Shown here piece by piece: positions 22,185-35,024 of a DNA stretch of 64,000 nucleotides. Where the stretch lies: assembly GCA_012932295.1 (NCBI GenBank), contig JAAONU010000018.1:6876206-6940205 (forward strand), given 5' to 3'. Below the pieces are notes generated by a model. The model was not told where the DNA came from. It saw only the letters and a program-made list of their open reading frames with translations, and searched no databases. Origin of the DNA: Cyclina sinensis. Its lineage: Eukaryota; Mollusca; Bivalvia; Venerida; Veneridae. Every line of letters begins with the position of its first letter. The stretch's first letter is position 1. A program made the translations under genes and the position numbers.

Positions 22185-25100
22185 AATGATACGTTTTATT
22201 TATTTATTTATTTATTTATTTACTGTTATATACTAACACAAAGTCAATAAACTATCATAACCTCAGCACAAAAATGTAGTCAGCATAAAAATCCTACAGT
22301 ATGCACAACTACACTGGGCACTGGACATTTCTGTAAGGATTCATCAAAATTTAATCATGCATGTAGTTGTGCTGACCAAGAAAAAAACACACACCATGGG
22401 GTTTCAAAGAATATGTCTTGTCTTTCGACAGACGTACAAAAATTAAAGGAAATAACTCGAAAATAGGGGCAGTTATAGTTTTAGTATTTAGACAGGCATA
22501 TAAAAATTAAAGGGTATAACTAAAAACAAAATGGGGGCAGCTAGAGTTATGGTATTTGGACACTCAAAAATGGTGATAAATAGAGTTATAGTGTTTGGAC
22601 GGGCGTACAAAAATTAAAGTAAATAACAAAAATAAATCGGGGCAGCTAGGGTTATAGCATTTAGACAGGCGTATAAAATTTAAAGAAAATAACTAAAAAC
22701 AATAGGGGCAGATTGAGTTATAGTATTTGGACACTGCATTTCCTGCTAGTAATTTGCTTTAAGAATAAATTTATTGTATTGTTTAAAAGTTTGTTACTGG
22801 TTATTCTTTGTGTTACACTTTTGGTTTGAACTGTAGTATTTACAAAATTATGACCCAGGCAAGCAAAATGTACTCAGGGGAGATAATGAGTAATTTAGAC
22901 AAGACTAATTATGGTTCCTCTGCACTGCACTTACTCCCAAGGTATCAATGTGTAAAGCTTAAGGTAAACCCTTTCATTTATTTTTTGAGTTATACTCCGG
23001 GCAAAAGCCGGACAAATGGACAGACCCTTCAGGGTGCATAGAAACGAGTTTTCTCTCTAACACCTCGGTTGTTATAATCATCTCGGGTTTATAATGTTAA
23101 ATAACAAACTAGAGCTATCTCTAAAGGTGATTCATACCCCCACTTGTTCAAGGCAGTGACTGAAACATTCCCTTGCAGAAAAAATCTTGGTTCTTTGGAG
23201 TTCCTAGGATATTCCACATATCAGCACAATAAATTTCATTATTTTCATAGAGGGACATCAACCGAACAGTGGTGCAAGAATAGAACAGCTCTGAAGATTT
23301 TCAGAATTTTGGATGCGCCCATGTTTTTCCACAGATTTAAAAGGAAGTAAGGGCTTGTGGGTTTGGCTTGCTAGTATAATGTTTGAGATGAATAATCGTA
23401 CCAAGTTTTTTGAAGATTCGATCACAAATATGGAGACTAAAGTCAGAAATATATTTTTTCATTATTTCGCCATCTGACCTAGATTTTCAAATCATATGGA
23501 GTTCGAACAATCTTGGTAGAGGGCCTTCAGATGACGCTCAGTGCAAAATCTGTTAGCCATTGGTCTTGTTTTTTATCCCTTTTATAATTTTAGGGTAATG
23601 CTTAGGACAAGTATTATATTTGCAAAATTATAAAAAGGAAATAACTAAAAATGGGGGCAGTAAGAGTTATAGTTCTTGGACAATGCACCTCTGCTACTAC
23701 CCTCTATCAATGTGCCCAATAAACAATAAGATAACGGGAGATTACTGAAAAACAATCAGCACTGCACATCATGTATACACTTTAATATCAACTAAATCCC
23801 TTTTATAATTATCGCCGTTCCTGGACGGCGATATATACAATTAACAAGATTTGAACAGTTTTGCCTGTACACCGCCTGCCTTTAGCCAATTAAAGCAAAG
23901 CATTTCATATCACATGATAACAAAATGGACGTCAAAATTCTTCTGCGAGGGGTGCGTAAATGGACTCGTCCAACCGCCATGTTTGTCGGGTTACTTATTC
24001 TTACAACTGAAAAATACCATCATCAATGTACGATCTCAGTACCAGTCTTCAGGCTCGTTTAGGATAAATACAGGATAATCGCAATATTTTTGCTACATGT
24101 CATTTTTAACTAGAGAATGTAGTCTAAATAAGAGTATGGTTTGTTTGTTTTTTCCAAAACTTGCACTTAAAGAAAAAAATAAATGCTTGCTTCCGGGCGA
24201 TTCTAATCAGGATACAAACTCCCCGCAGGTGTTACTTCCCCTGATTAGTACAGTAAAAGTAGCAAAGCGTGACGTAACCGGTGCGAGGAGTTTGATCAGG
24301 ATTTTTCCCTGTTTTATATATGCTTGATTAGGGTCAGGGCAATATCGTATTTTTACCTAAAATTTATTCTGTTTAAATTGTACATATAATATTCTTATGG
24401 TATTGAAGAACTGTATCTAGCTTTTGTTAAGTATACATTTTTTAGTAATAAATAAAGTTAAAAAACTACGCAAATAGTCAAATAATTATGCGTAGACTGG
24501 TTTACAACAAAGCAATATTTACAAGGTTTTAATGCTGCAAATTTTAACATGATGTATAAAGATATTGGGATGTTTTTCATTAAGAAGCCAAATCGTCCGC
24601 TTTCAAAAATAGTCCAGCTACAATAAAAATTACAATGTATATTTCATCTACTTTATAATTTCTGTGTGAAAATTATCAAATATAACTTCGCTTTTCAGTG
24701 CAGAGCATGTTGTAAGATTATCAAATTAATGAATGAAGAACATGAAATACATTCATCTATGGATAAGACGAAATGCATGGCTGAATGGCGATTTCAAGCA
24801 TTTTTGGAAATGCTAATACTTGTTTTAGATTTATACTCAGGACACCATATAAACCCAAAAGCAATAAAGGAAAATTATTTAAAATTTAGGTAACAACAGT
24901 TATCGTTCTAGAACACTGCACTTTCTGTCACTCCCCTTTACCAATGTGCCCAATATTAACTAACTACCTTTTATAATTTAAGAGTTATGGCCCGGACAAT
25001 CAAACTGTACTAAGTGCAGATAATGAGAAAACTAGATAAGATGATTATAGTTCTTATGCATTGTACTTACTCTCAATGCCCTCTGTCACTGTATGAAGTT

Positions 25101-25962
25101 TGCAGTAAATCCCTTCACTGATTTATGAGTTATAATACGGACAAAACTGGACAGACAGACGAACAGATGGACAAGTCGCCGACTTCGATTAGCAATTTCA
25201 AGCGATAGGTACAGTACTTCTAACACTTTACCTCTTGTAGAAAGTAAACATACCGTTCTGTGTAATATATGTTATAGATAATGGTTTTGGTTTATGTCGA
25301 TAAAGGCTGCTCTAATTTGCTATGGTATATACATTTTAAAATGAGCTTCGCAATTTATCAAATTATCCATTTATCAAATGCAGAAACTCAAAAATTCTAG
25401 TAACATATGTTAATCCCGCAGGGAGGGCACTGGAAGCACTAAAACCTGGACCTGGTGGGATGCATACATGCCATATTTCGGAAGGGTATCTCGGGGAGAT
25501 TTACGTTTACATAGATCAAAAACATCTGTATGATTATGTATTTTCATATGTTCATAGCTTGATACATACATGACACAATTATCTATCATTTTAAAGACAA
25601 CTAAAAGATTTCTAAAAATGTTGTTCATTACAAGTATCCAGTTAATATGTGTAGTAAATCCTATTTCCTGTTAGGAACTTACAACGCGGTTGCAAAAGTT
25701 TATGTCAATAAGAAACATTTGCGATTTTCAACGCGCAAGTTTAAGAAAATGTATAAAACATGTGTTGCAGTCTATTTAAAAACCCTTCCTTTGTTCAATA
25801 TAGCTTATTGCAAAGATTTTCAATTATTCATTTGTTTTTTGATACTTTCTTTTAAACTGGGACATATAAAGGTATTGTGATAGAAAAAAAGAAGTTAAAA
25901 TCTTTTGGTTGTTCTAGAATGGTACTTTTCATTTAACAAGACTTTAAAGATGAAAACGCAAG
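22185..25962 (+). repeat. Large inverted repeat 1, left arm (3.78 kb)
   Basis: The reverse complement of 31127-33895 matches this arm from 'aatgatacgttttatttatt' to 'actttaaagatgaaaacgca', with only occasional mismatches where I compared. It contains tandem-array elements (22340-23045; 23105-25210), an (ATTT)n tract (22196-22221) and an open frame at 25647-25880 that also exists in the other arm. It carries about 1 kb (23811-24820) absent from the right arm. The outer end is 64 bp from gene A exon 1. Confidence 0.9.
23811..24820. mobile_element. About 1.0-kb segment present only in the left arm
   Basis: The right arm reads straight from CTTTTATAATT to TTTTAGAGTTATACTCAGG, whereas here these are separated by about 1010 bp. 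The segment starts with a perfect hairpin ATCGCCGTTCCTGGACGGCGAT (23811-23832) and near its end has stem AGCATTT...AAATGCT (24798-24814) followed by AAT. Inside are CTAATCAGG...CCTGATTAG and AAACTCC...GGAGTTT pairs (24200-24300). There is no clear target duplication. Hairpin-bounded and duplication-free is compatible with a rolling-circle insertion, but a deletion in the other arm fits too. Confidence 0.6.
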
Positions 25963-26920
25963 TTCTATACTTTGTTTACTTAACTGAATTTGTAGTGGCA
26001 AAACACCATCTAACATAAACATTTATCGATTTATTAGTCTGTAAATTCCTCTTCATGACACTTTGTGTATTATTATTATTATTACATTCAAGGTAAATGT
26101 TCCTATCAACAAAATTATCAAAAGAGTGCACGAATTTTATCAGCAAAACTGGTTGAGGGAAATCCCCAAGAGCTTTTTACTTTTTGCCCAAAATATATAT
26201 ACCCAGGGGGGTTGTCACCTCCCGCCATGAAACCCCAAATTAGAGCAAAATTCCTTGAAATTTATGAATGTGGAGTGTTAATATCTATCATGGAAAGAAA
26301 AATGTGATTTGGTTTTAACTTTACACTTAAGCCTATATCTCGTGTCATTTCAAAATCTGCATGACGTTAGAAATGTTAAAATCTAGATATGTCATTGGAC
26401 AACAATGAAAAACAAGGCCATGGTTTTCCTTTAATGTGATTTTTTGAAAAAAAAATCGTTGAAATATGATTAAGCTATTGAACTGACTTTCACTGAAGGA
26501 TATTGAAACATACTTCAGTATAATAGTTTATACGAGACGGTCGAGCAGTTATCGATAGTTTTAAAATTCTTTTAGCTGGCTCAATATCTAGACAAATTTG
26601 CAATTCTGAAATTACTAAACTGCTCTTTAAACCTACCCCAATTTCCGTTGTAATATTTCCTTAATATAGAAAAATCTCAATTCATGAACACATATAGACA
26701 AACTGCTAAACCCACTTGTGTAAATGATTTTTGAACAGAATGATAAAGCGACAATATTGTAAGACTGCGTTACTTACTGTAAAATTGTCCCTGACCTCTG
26801 TTATTATACAACAGTTTAAACTCAGTTCCAAAATCATTTCCTTTTTCTGTGGCGCGGCATGTTTTAGACTGCTTAACCATTTAGCATTTTATTAGCAATA
26901 AAAAGACAAAAGACTTTACT
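25963..26920. other. Spacer of inverted repeat 1: AT-rich, nothing recognised
   Basis: Contains a short (TTA)n run at about 26068-26086. No exon or array seen. Confidence 0.5.
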
Positions 26921-27198
26921 GGGAGCAGAACACTGGTCCAGTGGTAACGGTCTCGACTGATAATCAAGGGGTCGTGATATCGATCCCCAGCTCTTCAATA
27001 ACATTACTAATTGTCTTTAAGATGAACGTTAAACCGAGGTCCCATGGATCAGTGACGTACACTGAGCATGCAAAAGAACCAGGAGTTTCTAGAACGGGAT
27101 GCTTTCTGTATCTTGCACTATCCCCACAACATAAAATAACTAATCTCTGCAGGGGACCTCGATTATATGGGCAACCGGTACCGACATTAAATAAATAG
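26921..27198 (+). mobile_element. tRNA-derived SINE-like retroposon
   Basis: The head has an RNA polymerase III A-box-like TGGTCCAGTGGTAACGG (26934-26950) and a B-box-like GATATCGATCCCC (26976-26988), spaced as in a tRNA. The body contains 'gttaaaccgaggtccc' and 'gcatgcaaaagaacc', a style I associate with invertebrate SINE central domains. The tail is AT-rich (attaaataaatag). No full cloverleaf is possible, so it is not a functional tRNA. Confidence 0.6.
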
Positions 27199-27811
27199 AG
27201 AACACTTTATTTTAGGGATGGGAACGAAAACTGAAATCAATATTCGAATATACAGTTTGCCATATTAGAATATATTTGAATATATGAATTGCTGCGTATC
27301 ACTAAGAAATTGCATGGAAATGACTTGTTTAATGGAATATTTAAGAAATTGGCATGTACACAATATATCCCGTTCTTTAAAATATGAATTATCGTAATAA
27401 ATTTGGACTGTTGTATAAAATGGCAAGGTTCTTTTTTATTTCAGACAAGATAGCGGAAAGTAAATACTTTGAATAGACATTGATTATTTCATTAAAATAC
27501 GTATTTTCAATAGTGTAAAGCAAACATCAAATTTAAAGTGAGGGTGTAAAAGATATTTCTAAATATATTTATCAGAGGAAAATATTTCAGTTTGCTGAAT
27601 TATTAGAAAACGAAAGAGTAATATCAATAGAGTAATAATCGAGACTGTTTGCTCACGTTTATTTGAAGATTGTGAGACAAACAGCTTTTACAATCTGATA
27701 CATAAAACGGGCGCGAGTTGAAATAAACAAAAGATAAAAGGGAAAAAATGACAATTGTTGCAAACTGCATTGATGCCCCTGCCAAAAAAATAATAAATAA
27801 TAATAAAAAAA
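27199..27811. other. Spacer: AT-rich, nothing recognised
   Basis: No gene or array. Open minus-strand frames at 27624-27886 are T-rich, hydrophobic readings without support. Confidence 0.5.
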
Positions 27812-28306
27812 AAAACAAGAGGGCCAGGTGACCTTGTGTTGCTCACAGAAGTGTATGGTACGGCGTCCAAAGGAAGACATTGCCATAGAACAATTTCATC
27901 AAAGTTGGTTACTGAAATCTGTATAAAAACTTTATGTGTAGTCTAAATTGTAAGTTTGTGGTAACAAAACCAAGAATGAAGGTCAGTGTGAATGCGTGTG
28001 GCCCTTTGGGTATGGCCAATTTTTACCCAGAAGGCAACGATTAGAACAATCTTGATAGATGTCCACAAAATGATACTACATACAAAAAAGCTACAGCATA
28101 CTAAAAGATGCAGCTGACTTCAGTCTAGTGATCAAGCCATACATTTGCTGGTTCAGACCACTGCATTTTCGCATTTTAACTTGGCCGTGGACAAGTGAAA
28201 ACTGAACATCCAATTTTGAATGAATGATAATAACAGTTATTCAGTTACGAATTAGCCCAAGAATCCATCAAAGCAAATATTCTATTTTCCATTAAGATCT
28301 GATAAC

Positions 28307-29692
28307 TAGATGGGTGTTCAGTTGAACAGTTGTGTCGCCCTTGGGTACTCTGTTAGAATAACTAAAAAGTAAACAAGAGACTGCTGGAAAAGACAGCATG
28401 CTAGTCCAAGTACAACAAGACCTATCCGCAGATAGCATGCTCCACTTTTTTCAGTGCTGGATAATAAATTATAAGCCAAGTTAAACAAGAAGCACACGTG
28501 AAAAAATTGCGTGTGGGGCGGGGTGGGTGGGGAGGAGGGGGGTCAAGTACCTATGTATTAAAAACAATTCAAGCCCGGGGGGAGACTGGTTGGGGGAGGG
28601 GGGGATAGGGTGAATGGGGAGTCAAGTACCTGAGTATTAAAAAAAAATTGGGCCTGGGAGGACTGGTTGGGGTGGGGGTTGAGGGGGGATGGAGTCAAGT
28701 ACATATTTATAAAAAAATGGGCCCGGGGGCGGGGACTGGGTGGGGAGGTGGGGTTTGAGGGTGGATGGGGAGTCAAGTACCTATGTATTCAAAAAATAAT
28801 AATAATAAAATTTGGGCCTGGGGGGGAGGGGCGGGGTAAAAAGGTAGGGGGTCCCCATATAGTGGTGGGTGGTGTTAGTCAAGTACCTACATATTTAAAA
28901 AATAATAAGTAATAAGTAATGAAAAAAAAAATTGGGGCGGGGTATTGTGGGAGCGGTGAGGGGGGGGGGGTAAGAGGGGTCCCCATGCAGAGAGGGGTGG
29001 GGGCGTGCGAGGAGGTGGGGGAGAGTACTTACCAATCTCATGTCTATTAATATTTTATTTCTAGGCTTAAGAAGTTTTTTTCTTATATATAAGTATAAGC
29101 AAAATCAAGTGACCCCTGGGGGTGGGGCTAATTTGACCCAAGGGACATGGGTACCTACAATCTTTGCAGGGTCTTGCTGGTGATCAAGTATTCCAAGTTA
29201 AAATGGAATATCTTCGACACTTTTTGAGAAATGGACAAAAAAGGTTTACCAAGAAATTTTAAGTTGAAAAAGGGGCACAATATCTGCCCTTGAGAAATCC
29301 TATTGTCTTATAGGATACAAGTGTAAGCATAACATCTGGAAAGTTTGGTGAAGAAATATTAAGAAATAGCCAATGTTAAGTTTTCATGACAAAATCCAAG
29401 TACAAAAATGGGGCATAACTCTGTCACTTGTGACCTTGACCTATACATTTTGCCATCATCATCGCGACCCTGTTATCGTAAGCAATATAATTTGAAGGTT
29501 TGATGAGGAAATGTTAAGAAATGGCAAAGTTATTGCCAACGCTAAGTTTTCATGACAAAATCCAAGTACACAAAAGGGGCATAACTCTCTGAAATATGAC
29601 CTAAAGTTATTGCCAACGCTAATTTTCGTGATGGACTGACGGACAAAGCGATCCCAATGTATCGCCTTTTCTTCGAAAGGGCGACACAAAAA
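28307..29692 (+). mobile_element. HINE-like element 'TGTGTCGCCCTT' family, copy 1 (nested)
   Basis: Starts 'ctagatgggtgttcagttga' with block TGTGTCGCCCTT and ends with CGAAAGGGCGACACAAAA. The block and the end are reverse complements over 11-12 bases. Inside are a duplicated 'gacagcatgctag' motif, a G-rich array (28515-29035) and an array with 'ttaagttttcatgacaaaat'. Copy 2 is at 37870-41139. Confidence 0.88.
28515..29035 (+). repeat. G-rich tandem array (about 75-100 bp units)
   Basis: Units consist of 'gtcaagtacctatgtatt', an A-run, TTGGGCC and long G tracts (GGGGG blocks), repeated about six times. The plus strand is nearly free of C apart from the CCC in the junction word, so it has strong G-quadruplex potential. 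Pro- or Gly-rich open frames here (28558-28912) are array readings. Confidence 0.9.
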
Positions 29693-30180
29693 TGTGACCT
29701 CTTGAGAATTGAAAAAGGTTTTCCTATGATTTGATTCGGTGACCTAGTTTCTGATACCATGTGATCCAGTTTAAAAATCGTCCAAGGATCCATCAAGACA
29801 CACATTCTTACTAAGTTTCATTTAAAACGTGTAAAAATGTGACCTCTATAGTGTAAAAGTTTTTCTATGATTTTATCCAGTGACCTAGTTTGTGACCCCG
29901 TATGACCCATATTTTGTATTCGTCTAAGGTTTCACTAAGATAAATATTCAGGCCAAGATTAAAAATTCATAATCTGAGCAAGTGTCCTAGTCTTTCGACA
30001 CATGTGACCCAGTTTCGAGATCATCATATATCGTAAATTATTAAGGCTAACATTCTGATCATGTTTCATAAAGATCCGACTGATATTGTACCCTCTAGAG
30101 TGTTTAATACCAAAATGTGAAGGGAACACGGTTAGACGGACGATGAACAAAATACCACACTAAAAGCTTACCTGGGCAAA

Positions 30181-31126
30181 TAAACATTAAGGGTACGACA
30201 TTTAAGGCACATCTAAACTTCATAAAAATATCTCAACATAGGTCGCAAATTTCAGCGCGTTCAAATTTCTGGATCATCTCACATTACAAGAGTAAGCAAT
30301 ATAAACCAGAGGACTGAGTTTAGGAAAAAAATCCCTTCGATCAAAAGTCCCGCAGTCGGTTAATAGAGAAAAGACAAAAGCCCCTCAATGAATATTGTAA
30401 TATTACCATAAGCCTTCTCGACTGTGGGGGGGGGGGGGTCAATAAAGTCAAAATGACCAAAAGACCCTTAGTGTATGGTTTTTAAAAAGTTGACGTACTG
30501 CATAATTTGCCTAATATATATCTGTTTTTACACATAATAAAAAAGACTGTTTTGCTATATGCGCTTTTATTGTTTTATGTGTTGTATCGAAAAAAAAGGG
30601 AGAAAAAGTTTGAAAATAAAATTGTAATTTTTTGCAACCTGTCTGTCTCTTCTACCCTCGTTTGTAAATGTTGAAAGTGAAGAACAGTTTAGAATAACAT
30701 AACAATATATTTACAAATATATCTACTGACCTAGATATAGAATTAACACAAAATATATTTAAGAAACAATTGAAAGTGTGCATTCAATGTTTCAGAACTC
30801 TTCCTTTAATTAGTATATTCACAATAAGATATTTAAAATTTTCAAAAGATAATCTTTATAAATCCAATAAACAACTTAATTTCTAAAGCACAATTGCCTG
30901 TACTGCCAAACAAATATCACATATAAATATGAAAGCATACATTTCCTACAGTTCTCTAAAATTTTGTTTTTTCTCGCGTACTATATATTGTTATTGAGTG
31001 TGTGTGTGTCGTGTGTGTGTGGGTGGGTGAGGGACACCTTTGTTCTTAAGCAAAACCTTCTGTCCCTGTATCATTAGAAAAAATAGAGTATGAACAATTC
31101 AAGCATGTATACATTAAATTATAGGC
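30181..31126. other. Spacer of inverted repeat 1: unique, with poly-G and GT repeats
   Basis: Poly-G of about 14 at 30425-30438 and a (GT)n/(GGGT)n microsatellite at about 30994-31030. Otherwise nothing recognised. Confidence 0.6.
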
Positions 31127-33852
31127 TTGCGTTTTCATCTTTAAAGTCTTGTTAAATGAAAAGTACCATTCTAGAACAACCCAAAGATTTTAACTTCTTT
31201 TTTTCTATCACAATACCTTTATATGTCCCAGTTTAAAAGAAAGTATCAAAAACAAATGAATAATTGAAAATCTTTGCAGTAAGCTATATTGAACAAAGGA
31301 AGGGTTTTTAAATAGACTGCAACAACTGTTTTATACATTTTCTTAAACTTGCGCGTTGAAAATCGCAAATGTTTCTTATTGACAAATACTTTTGCAACCG
31401 CGTTGTAAGTTCCTAACAGGAAATAGGATTTACTACACATATTAACTGGATACTTGTAATGAACAACATTTTTAGAAATCCTTTAGTTGTCTTTTAAATG
31501 ATAGATAATTGTGTCATGTATGTATCAAGCTATGAACATATGAAAATACATATTCATACAGATGGTTTTGATCTATGTAAACGTAAATCTCCCCGAGATA
31601 CCCTTCCGAAATATGGCATGTATGCATCCCACCAGGTCCAGGTTTTAGTGCTTCCAGTGCCCTCCCTGCAGGATTAACATATGTTACTAGAATTTTTGAG
31701 TTTCTGCATTTGATTAATGGAAAATTTGATAAATTGCGAAACTCATTTTAAAATGTGTGTACCATAGCAAATTAGAGCAGCCTTTATCGACATAAACCAA
31801 AACCATTATCTATAACATATATTACACAGAACGGTATGTTTACTTTCTACAAGAGGTAAAGTGTTAGAAGTACTGTACCTATCGCTTGAAATTGCTAATC
31901 GAAGTCGGTGACTTGTCCATCTGTTCGTCTGTCTGTCCAGTTTTGTCCGTATTATAACTCATAAATCAGTGAAGGGATTTACTGCAAACTTCATACAGTA
32001 ACAGAGGGCATTGAGACTAAGTACAATGCATAAGAACTATAATCATCTTATCTAGTTTTCTCATTATCTGCACTTAGTACAGTTTGATTGTCCGGGCCAT
32101 AACTCTTAAATTATAAAAGGTAGTTAGTTAATATTGGGCACATTGGTAAAGGGGAGTGACAGAAAGTGCAGTGTTCAAGAACGATAACTGTTGTTACCTA
32201 AATTTTGAGTAATACTCCTTTATTGCTTTTGTGTTTATATGGTGTCCTGAGTATAACTCTAAAATTATAAAAGTGATTTAGTTGATATTAAAGTGTATAC
32301 ATGATATGCACTGCTGATTGTTTTTCAGTAATCTCCCGTTATCTTATTGTTTACTGGGCACATTGATAGAGGGTAGTAGCAGAGGTGCATTGACCAAGAA
32401 CTATAACTCTTACTGTCCCCATTTTTAGTTATTTCCTTTTTATAATTTTGCAAATATAATACTTGTCCTAAGCATTACCCTAAAATTATAAAAGGAATAA
32501 AAAAAACAAGACCAATGGCTTACAGATTTTGCACTGAGCGTCATCTGAAGGCCCTCTACCAAGATTGTTCGAACTCCATATGATTTGAAAATCTAGGTCA
32601 GATGGCGAAATAATGAAAAAATATATTTCTGACTTTAGTCTCCATATTTGTGATCGAATCTTCAAAACACTTGGTACGATTATTCATCTCAAACATTATA
32701 CTAGCAAGCCAAACCCACTAGCCCTTACTTCCTTTTAAATCTGTGAAAAAACATGGGCGCATCCAAAACTCTGAAAATCTTCAGAGCTGTTCTATTCTTG
32801 CACCTCTGTTCGGTTGATGTCCCTTTATGAAAATAATGAAATTTATTGTGCTAATATGTGGAATATCCTAGGAACTCCAAAGAACCAAGATTTTTTCTGC
32901 AAGAGAATGTTTCAGTCACTGCCTTGAACAAGTGGGGGTATGAATCACCTTTAGAGATAGCTCTAGTTTGTTATTTAACATTATAAACCCGAGATGATTA
33001 TAACAACCGAGGTGTTAGAGAGAAAACTCGTTTTTATGCACCCTGAAGGGTCTGTCCATTTGTCCGGCTTTTGCCCGGAGTATAACTCAATAAATGAAAG
33101 GGTTTACCTTAAACTTTACACGTTGATAGAGGACCTTGGGAGTAAGTGCAGTGCAGATGAACCATAATTAGTCTTGTCTAAATTACTCATTATCTCCCCT
33201 GAGTACATTTTGCTTGCCTGGGTCATAATTTTGTAAATACTACAGTTCAAACCAAAAGTGTAACACAAAGAATAACCAGTAACAAACTTTTAAACAATAT
33301 AATAAATTTATTCTTAACGCAAATTACTAGCAGGAAATGCAGTGTCCAAATACTATAACTCAAGCTGCCCCTATTGTTTTTAGTTATTTTCTTTAAATTT
33401 TATACGCCTGTCTAAATGCTATAACTCTAGCTGCTCCGATTTATTTTTGTTATTTCCTTTAATTTTTGTACGCCCGTCCAAACACTATAACTCTATTTAT
33501 CACCATTTTTTAGTGTCCAAATACTATAACTCTAGCTGCCCCCATTTTGTTTTTAGTTATACCCTTTAATTTTTATATGCCTGTCTAAAAACTAATCTAT
33601 ACCTGCCCCTATTTTCGAGTTATTTCCTTTAATTTTTGTACGTCTGTCGAAAGACAAGACATATTCTTTGAAACCCCATGGTGTGTGTTTTTTTCTTGGT
33701 CAGCACAACTACATGCATGATTAAATTTTGATGAATCCTTACAGAAATGTCCAGTGCTCAGTGTAGTTGTGCATACTGTAGGATTTTTATGCTGACTACA
33801 TTTTTGTGCTTAGGTTATGATAGTTTATTGACTTTGTGTTAGTATATAAAAG

Positions 33853-33883
<31 letters not shown>

Positions 33884-33895
33884 AACGTATCATTT
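31127..33895 (-). repeat. Large inverted repeat 1, right arm (2.77 kb)
   Basis: Reverse complement of 22185-25962 without the 1-kb segment. The counterpart open frame (31246-31440, MCSKSYFLLGTYNAVAKVFV) is cut after LFICF by a one-base difference in a T run, so the frame is not conserved between arms. An (AAAT)n tract at 33853-33885 mirrors (ATTT)n in the other arm. Confidence 0.9.
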
Positions 33896-33902
33896 ATAGC
33901 AT

Positions 33903-34008
33903 TTGCATAACAATACATGTCGGTCGTAAAAATGTCAGATTAAAGCACAGCACAAATGATGCAATTTCAAAGGCTAGTTTCAATAAAACAATTGAACTTA
34001 CATCAGTA
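33903..34008 (-). repeat. Segment with minus-strand GTAAGT donor, duplicated at 52626-52740
   Basis: Shared in order with 52626-52740: 'caatttcaaa.gc.ag.ttcaat' and 'aacttacatcag'. Each copy gives TGAT|GTAAGTT on the minus strand (GT at 34001-34000). It is placed correctly to be the donor of an untranslated 5' exon of gene A. HINE-like copy b is inserted about 10 bp away, which would split that exon. Confidence 0.4.
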
Positions 34009-34013
34009 GAGAA

Positions 34014-35024
34014 AACAAGAACTGTCACTGTAAGATGACAATGCCCCCGAAAGTGGTGCTTTGACCTTTGAGCTGAGAACCAGTCATTCAGGGGTCAAGG
34101 TCAAATAAATATAGGTCAGTGTGAAGGTTTTATCCAAAGGGGGTTGTTTCCAAGTATGAAGTAAATCCACTTACTAATAAGGAAGTTATGGGTAATGTTA
34201 TATTTTGGACAATTGGATCTTCAAGATGAAAGTCATTCAAGAGTCAAGGTCAAATGAATATAGGTCAGTGGGAAGGCCTTGTCCAAAGGGATGTTGTGTC
34301 CATGTATGAAGTAATTCCACTTGCTAATAAGGAAGTTATGGGCAATGTTAAAGTTTCTTGACAATTGGATCTTCAAGATGAAGGTCATTCAGGGGTCAAG
34401 GTCAAACAAATATAGGTCAGTGGGAAGTGCTTCTTCAAAGGGATGTTGTGTTGAAGTATTAAGTAATTCCATTTACTAATAAGGGAGTTATGGTTAATGT
34501 TAAAGTTTTAAGACAATTGGATCTTCAAGGTGAAGGTCATTCAGGGGTCAAGGTCAAACAAACATAGGTCAGTAAGAAGGCCTTGTCCAAAGGGGTGTTG
34601 TGTCCAAGTATGAAGTAAATCCACTAACTAACGAAGAAGTTATTGCCAATGTTAAAGTTTTTGGACAATTGGATCTTCAAGGTAAAGGTCATTCAGGGGT
34701 CAAGGTCAAAAAATATAGGTCAGTGGAAAGGTCTTGTCCAAAGGGGTGTTGTGTCCAAGTATGAAGTAAATCCACTAACTAACGAAGAAGTTATTGCCAA
34801 TGTTAAAGTTTTTGGACAATTGGATCTTCAAGGTAAAGGTCATTCAGGGATCAAGGTCAAAAAATATAGGTAAGTGGAAAGGTCTTGTCCAAAGGGGTGT
34901 TGTGTCCAAGTATGAAGTAAATCTACTTACTAATATGGAAGTTTTTGCCAATGTTAAAGTTTTCGGACGGACGGACGGACGGACAGTTCAAAACTTATAT
35001 GCCTCCCTTCGGGGGCATAAAAAC
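34014..35024 (+). mobile_element. HINE-like element, 'ATGCCCCCGAA' family, copy b (most intact)
   Basis: Start 'aacaagaactgtcactgtaa', 5' block ATGCCCCCGAAAG, about six monomers (about 150 bp; two adjacent ones nearly identical), CGGACGGACGGACGGAC, then hairpin GCCTCCCTTCGGGGGCAT and AAAAAC. The last 11 bases of the hairpin, TTCGGGGGCAT, exactly complement the 5' block. The frames at 34643-35081 are array readings. Confidence 0.92.

Larger units (their letters stand above)
27812..30180 (+). mobile_element. HINE-like element 'aacaagagggccaggtgacc' (host of a nested element)
   Basis: The 5' block GGCCAGGTGACCTTG (27820) is roughly complemented by AGCTTACCTGGGC near 30165, after a short GACGGACGATG tract. 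Monomers carry 'gtgacctagtttgtgacc' and 'taagtttcat'. It is split by the element at 28307-29692: the monomer broken at about 28306 resumes in register at 29693 ('aatgtgacctcttgagaa'). Confidence 0.75.

Noticed and set aside
25647..25880. 77-codon frame conserved in both arms of inverted repeat 1
   Set aside because: Conservation is explained by the duplication itself; the other copy is frameshifted.
26921..27000. Possible functional tRNA gene
   Set aside because: A- and B-box-like words exist, but acceptor and anticodon stems do not pair; better explained as a SINE head.
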